This document shows positions 62,285-64,000 of a stretch of 64,000 nucleotides of DNA, one piece after another. The position numbers and the translations under genes were made by a program. Below the pieces are notes generated by a model. The model saw only the letters and a list, made by a program, of their open reading frames with translations. It was not told where the DNA came from and searched no databases. Every line of letters starts with the position of its first letter. The first letter of the stretch is position 1. This DNA comes from Sphagnum magellanicum (taxonomy: Eukaryota; Streptophyta; Sphagnopsida; Sphagnales; Sphagnaceae): NCBI GenBank assembly GCA_021904315.1, contig MU273448.1:1-64000 (forward strand), read 5' to 3'.

Positions 62285-63260
62285 CTCTTGGGTTTTCTCA
62301 TGTAAATTTGAATAATTTTTTGGTTTTTGGAAAAATTCACCAAATTTCTGGTTATGACAAAATTCAAAATTCAAACTCTGTTCATGATTGCCATGACTTT
62401 TGTTCAACAAACTTTGAGGGTTTTTTGGCAGAAAACTTGGGAAGTTTTTAGGAAATATGGGTTTTCTAGTGTGAATGACGTATTTTCTAGTTGTTTGGAA
62501 AATTTGCAAACTTTTCAATATCACAAAATTGAAAAAAGAAGCTGTGCTCACCAATCCAGCTTTCCTGGGCAGGTAATAACTAATAATTTTGCAAGCTCTA
62601 ATTCCACATGTGGTGCATGAAAAGCATTGTGGAAAGCAGCTGCCAAGAGAATGCATCTCATTGTACTAACTCATTTACTCCAGCACGCAGTTGTTCGTTG
62701 GTCCAAATGAAAATGCAGTAAAATATAACTGAATACATCTTTTAAGCCACATATTAGAGTTATTTGTAAAGTAATATTAGAGTTATTTGTAAAGTAACTG
62801 TGTCTTCACCCTGTGTTTGGGCCTCCTTTCACCCCAATCCCCTCTTTCAGTGGTATCTGCAAAGCAAGGACATTTTATTAAATCTCAATGTGAAATTCTG
62901 CAACTCAATACGAAATGCTGAGACTCAGCATTTAATGCACAAGGTTCGAGACTAATTATAATAGTTTTACATATAAGAACAGTGAAAATATATGTAGCAG
63001 CAGTGGAGGAGCTCAGGAAAAAGGAAAGACAGGATGAAACTCAGTTTACCACCAAAATTGATGGTTTTCTGAGTTTCACCCCCGCCTGATTGCCAATGTA
63101 CTTTTTTGCAGGTTTTTTTTTAATCTCACCCTTTGTAGGACTAAACTCACGGTTCTGGTGCTGTGTTTGTCTTACTCTACGGATAACTCTATTGTTTTCT
63201 GGACAAATTTTCAGACCTCGTACAAACCTTGAGGGATTTCTAAAATCTCGTTTCCAGTGT
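62285..63260. repeat. Dispersed repeat Z, copy 2, with an insertion
   Basis: Positions 62450-62745 and 63190-63250 are contiguous in copy 1 (57360-57740). The intervening 440 bp or so is therefore an insertion or a replaced segment. It contains a 23-bp direct repeat, 'atattagagttatttgtaaa' plus 'gta', at 62751-62773 and 62774-62796. Near 62850 it has 'tggtatctgcaaagcaagg', reminiscent of the initiator-Met primer-binding site TGGTATCAGAGC. The insertion might be an LTR fragment. Confidence 0.55.
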
Positions 63261-64000
63261 TTTTTTAAAGAATTTATGTTTGTAGCCAAAATGGTGATTG
63301 TCAATAGGAAGATGTAGAAAAAGTGGCAATCATCCTCAAATATGGCTATAAACCAGATACTAAGTAGAAAATTTAATCATCCTTCTACATCTTTGGCTAC
63401 ACACTCTTTTCTATAGAAATTTGGCAACTTTTTCCCCCCCTCACTTCTCACAACTGAAAACCTTCAAAAATCACATCATGTTTTAGTTTCCAATTTTTTA
63501 TTTCGTATTTTCATGAAATTTCTCAAATGAAAAACAGGCTGCTTCTATCCTATGTACTAATGAGTTTTGATACAGTTGTCAAACAATTTTAGTGGAATAT
63601 ATTCCAAATTAATTAAACTGCAAGTGCACAAAAAAAAGGTTAGGGTGAAATGTACATAAGGGGAATGTGAAGGAAGGTCCCTCAAGCCCCATTATTAGGC
63701 ATGTCCACAACCTAAGGTGTCAACATGGCTAGGACATTAGGGCTGGGCTGTAGCCCGTGTCTTACAATCCATTAGGAGAGTTTCGCAAAATATTCATTTG
63801 GGCGCACACAAACATTTCAAGCAGGTATGGCAATAATACAGGCAGTTCATTCCAGATGTGAGTACGACAATAAATTTTTGGCAACGCGTGAACCTGCCCG
63901 TCGAGCTTATAGCCCATCACGTTTAGTCTACACTGATAATATCAGCTGTAAGCTGACTCTTTTGAGTTCTGCTCATAAATAGTAACCCGTCCATCGATGA
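63261..64000. repeat. Repeat-derived right edge; no gene seen
   Basis: 63280-63545 resembles the left edge of the window (85-690), including 'ggctataaaccaga' and 'tttaatcatccttcta'. 63590-63650 carries 'atattccaaattaattaaactgc' (also 33628) and 'agggtgaaatgtacat', a decayed form of the GTGAAAGCACA terminus. The last 350 bp show nothing recognisable. Confidence 0.4.

Overview
The window looks like nuclear DNA of a land plant. Two genes show this. One is a DUF688-like gene with the plant-typical VPFKWEEAPGKP motif. The other is a three-exon LRR-Roc-COR (Roco) gene of the TORNADO1 type. The low gene density, strong AT bias and many decayed DNA transposons would suit a fern, lycophyte or bryophyte, or a gymnosperm. 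The sequence alone does not settle the lineage, and I saw no tRNA, rRNA, CRISPR or bacterial-style operon.

Layout. 1-680: edge of a dispersed repeat. 1120-4199 (+): GC-richer DUF688-like gene whose coding-like stretches keep changing frame, so it is either decayed or has unresolved exons. 6000-8560 (-): broken hAT transposase gene holding a perfect 120-bp A-B-A'-B' inverted structure. 9.1-10.3 kb: a minisatellite and a hAT-type MITE. 10.3-19.3 kb: AT-rich DNA with little else than a CACTA left end at 14125. 19.33-19.89 kb: a fold-back repeat. 20336-23809: a complete non-autonomous CACTA element with a TTT target duplication. 24371-25954: a CACTA-like element with a TA-flanked MITE inside it.

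26.1-31.1 kb and 35.0-42.2 kb are two diverged direct copies of one segment. The left copy ends in a broken fragment of the Roco gene. The right copy runs into the 3' end of the intact gene. Only the right copy carries a GTGAAAGCACA-ended element (36836-40217, 8-bp target duplication), and the left copy preserves the empty site. That element was in turn hit by a CACTA element (37374-39951, TGA target duplication).

41539-47205 (-): the Roco gene is the one intact protein-coding gene. Its three exons join in frame to about 1463 residues: LRRs including a threefold 58-residue repeat, then Roc, COR and a C-terminal region. The first intron splits the P-loop codon and restores GNAYSGKT exactly on splicing.

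47.3-64 kb holds no convincing gene. It is a patchwork of diverged repeats (called X, Y and Z here), a 346-bp MITE with an empty site in the sister Y copy, a Helitron-like 5' end with GC-rich tandem repeats, and many copies of a short module centred on AGCCAAATTTGGCT.
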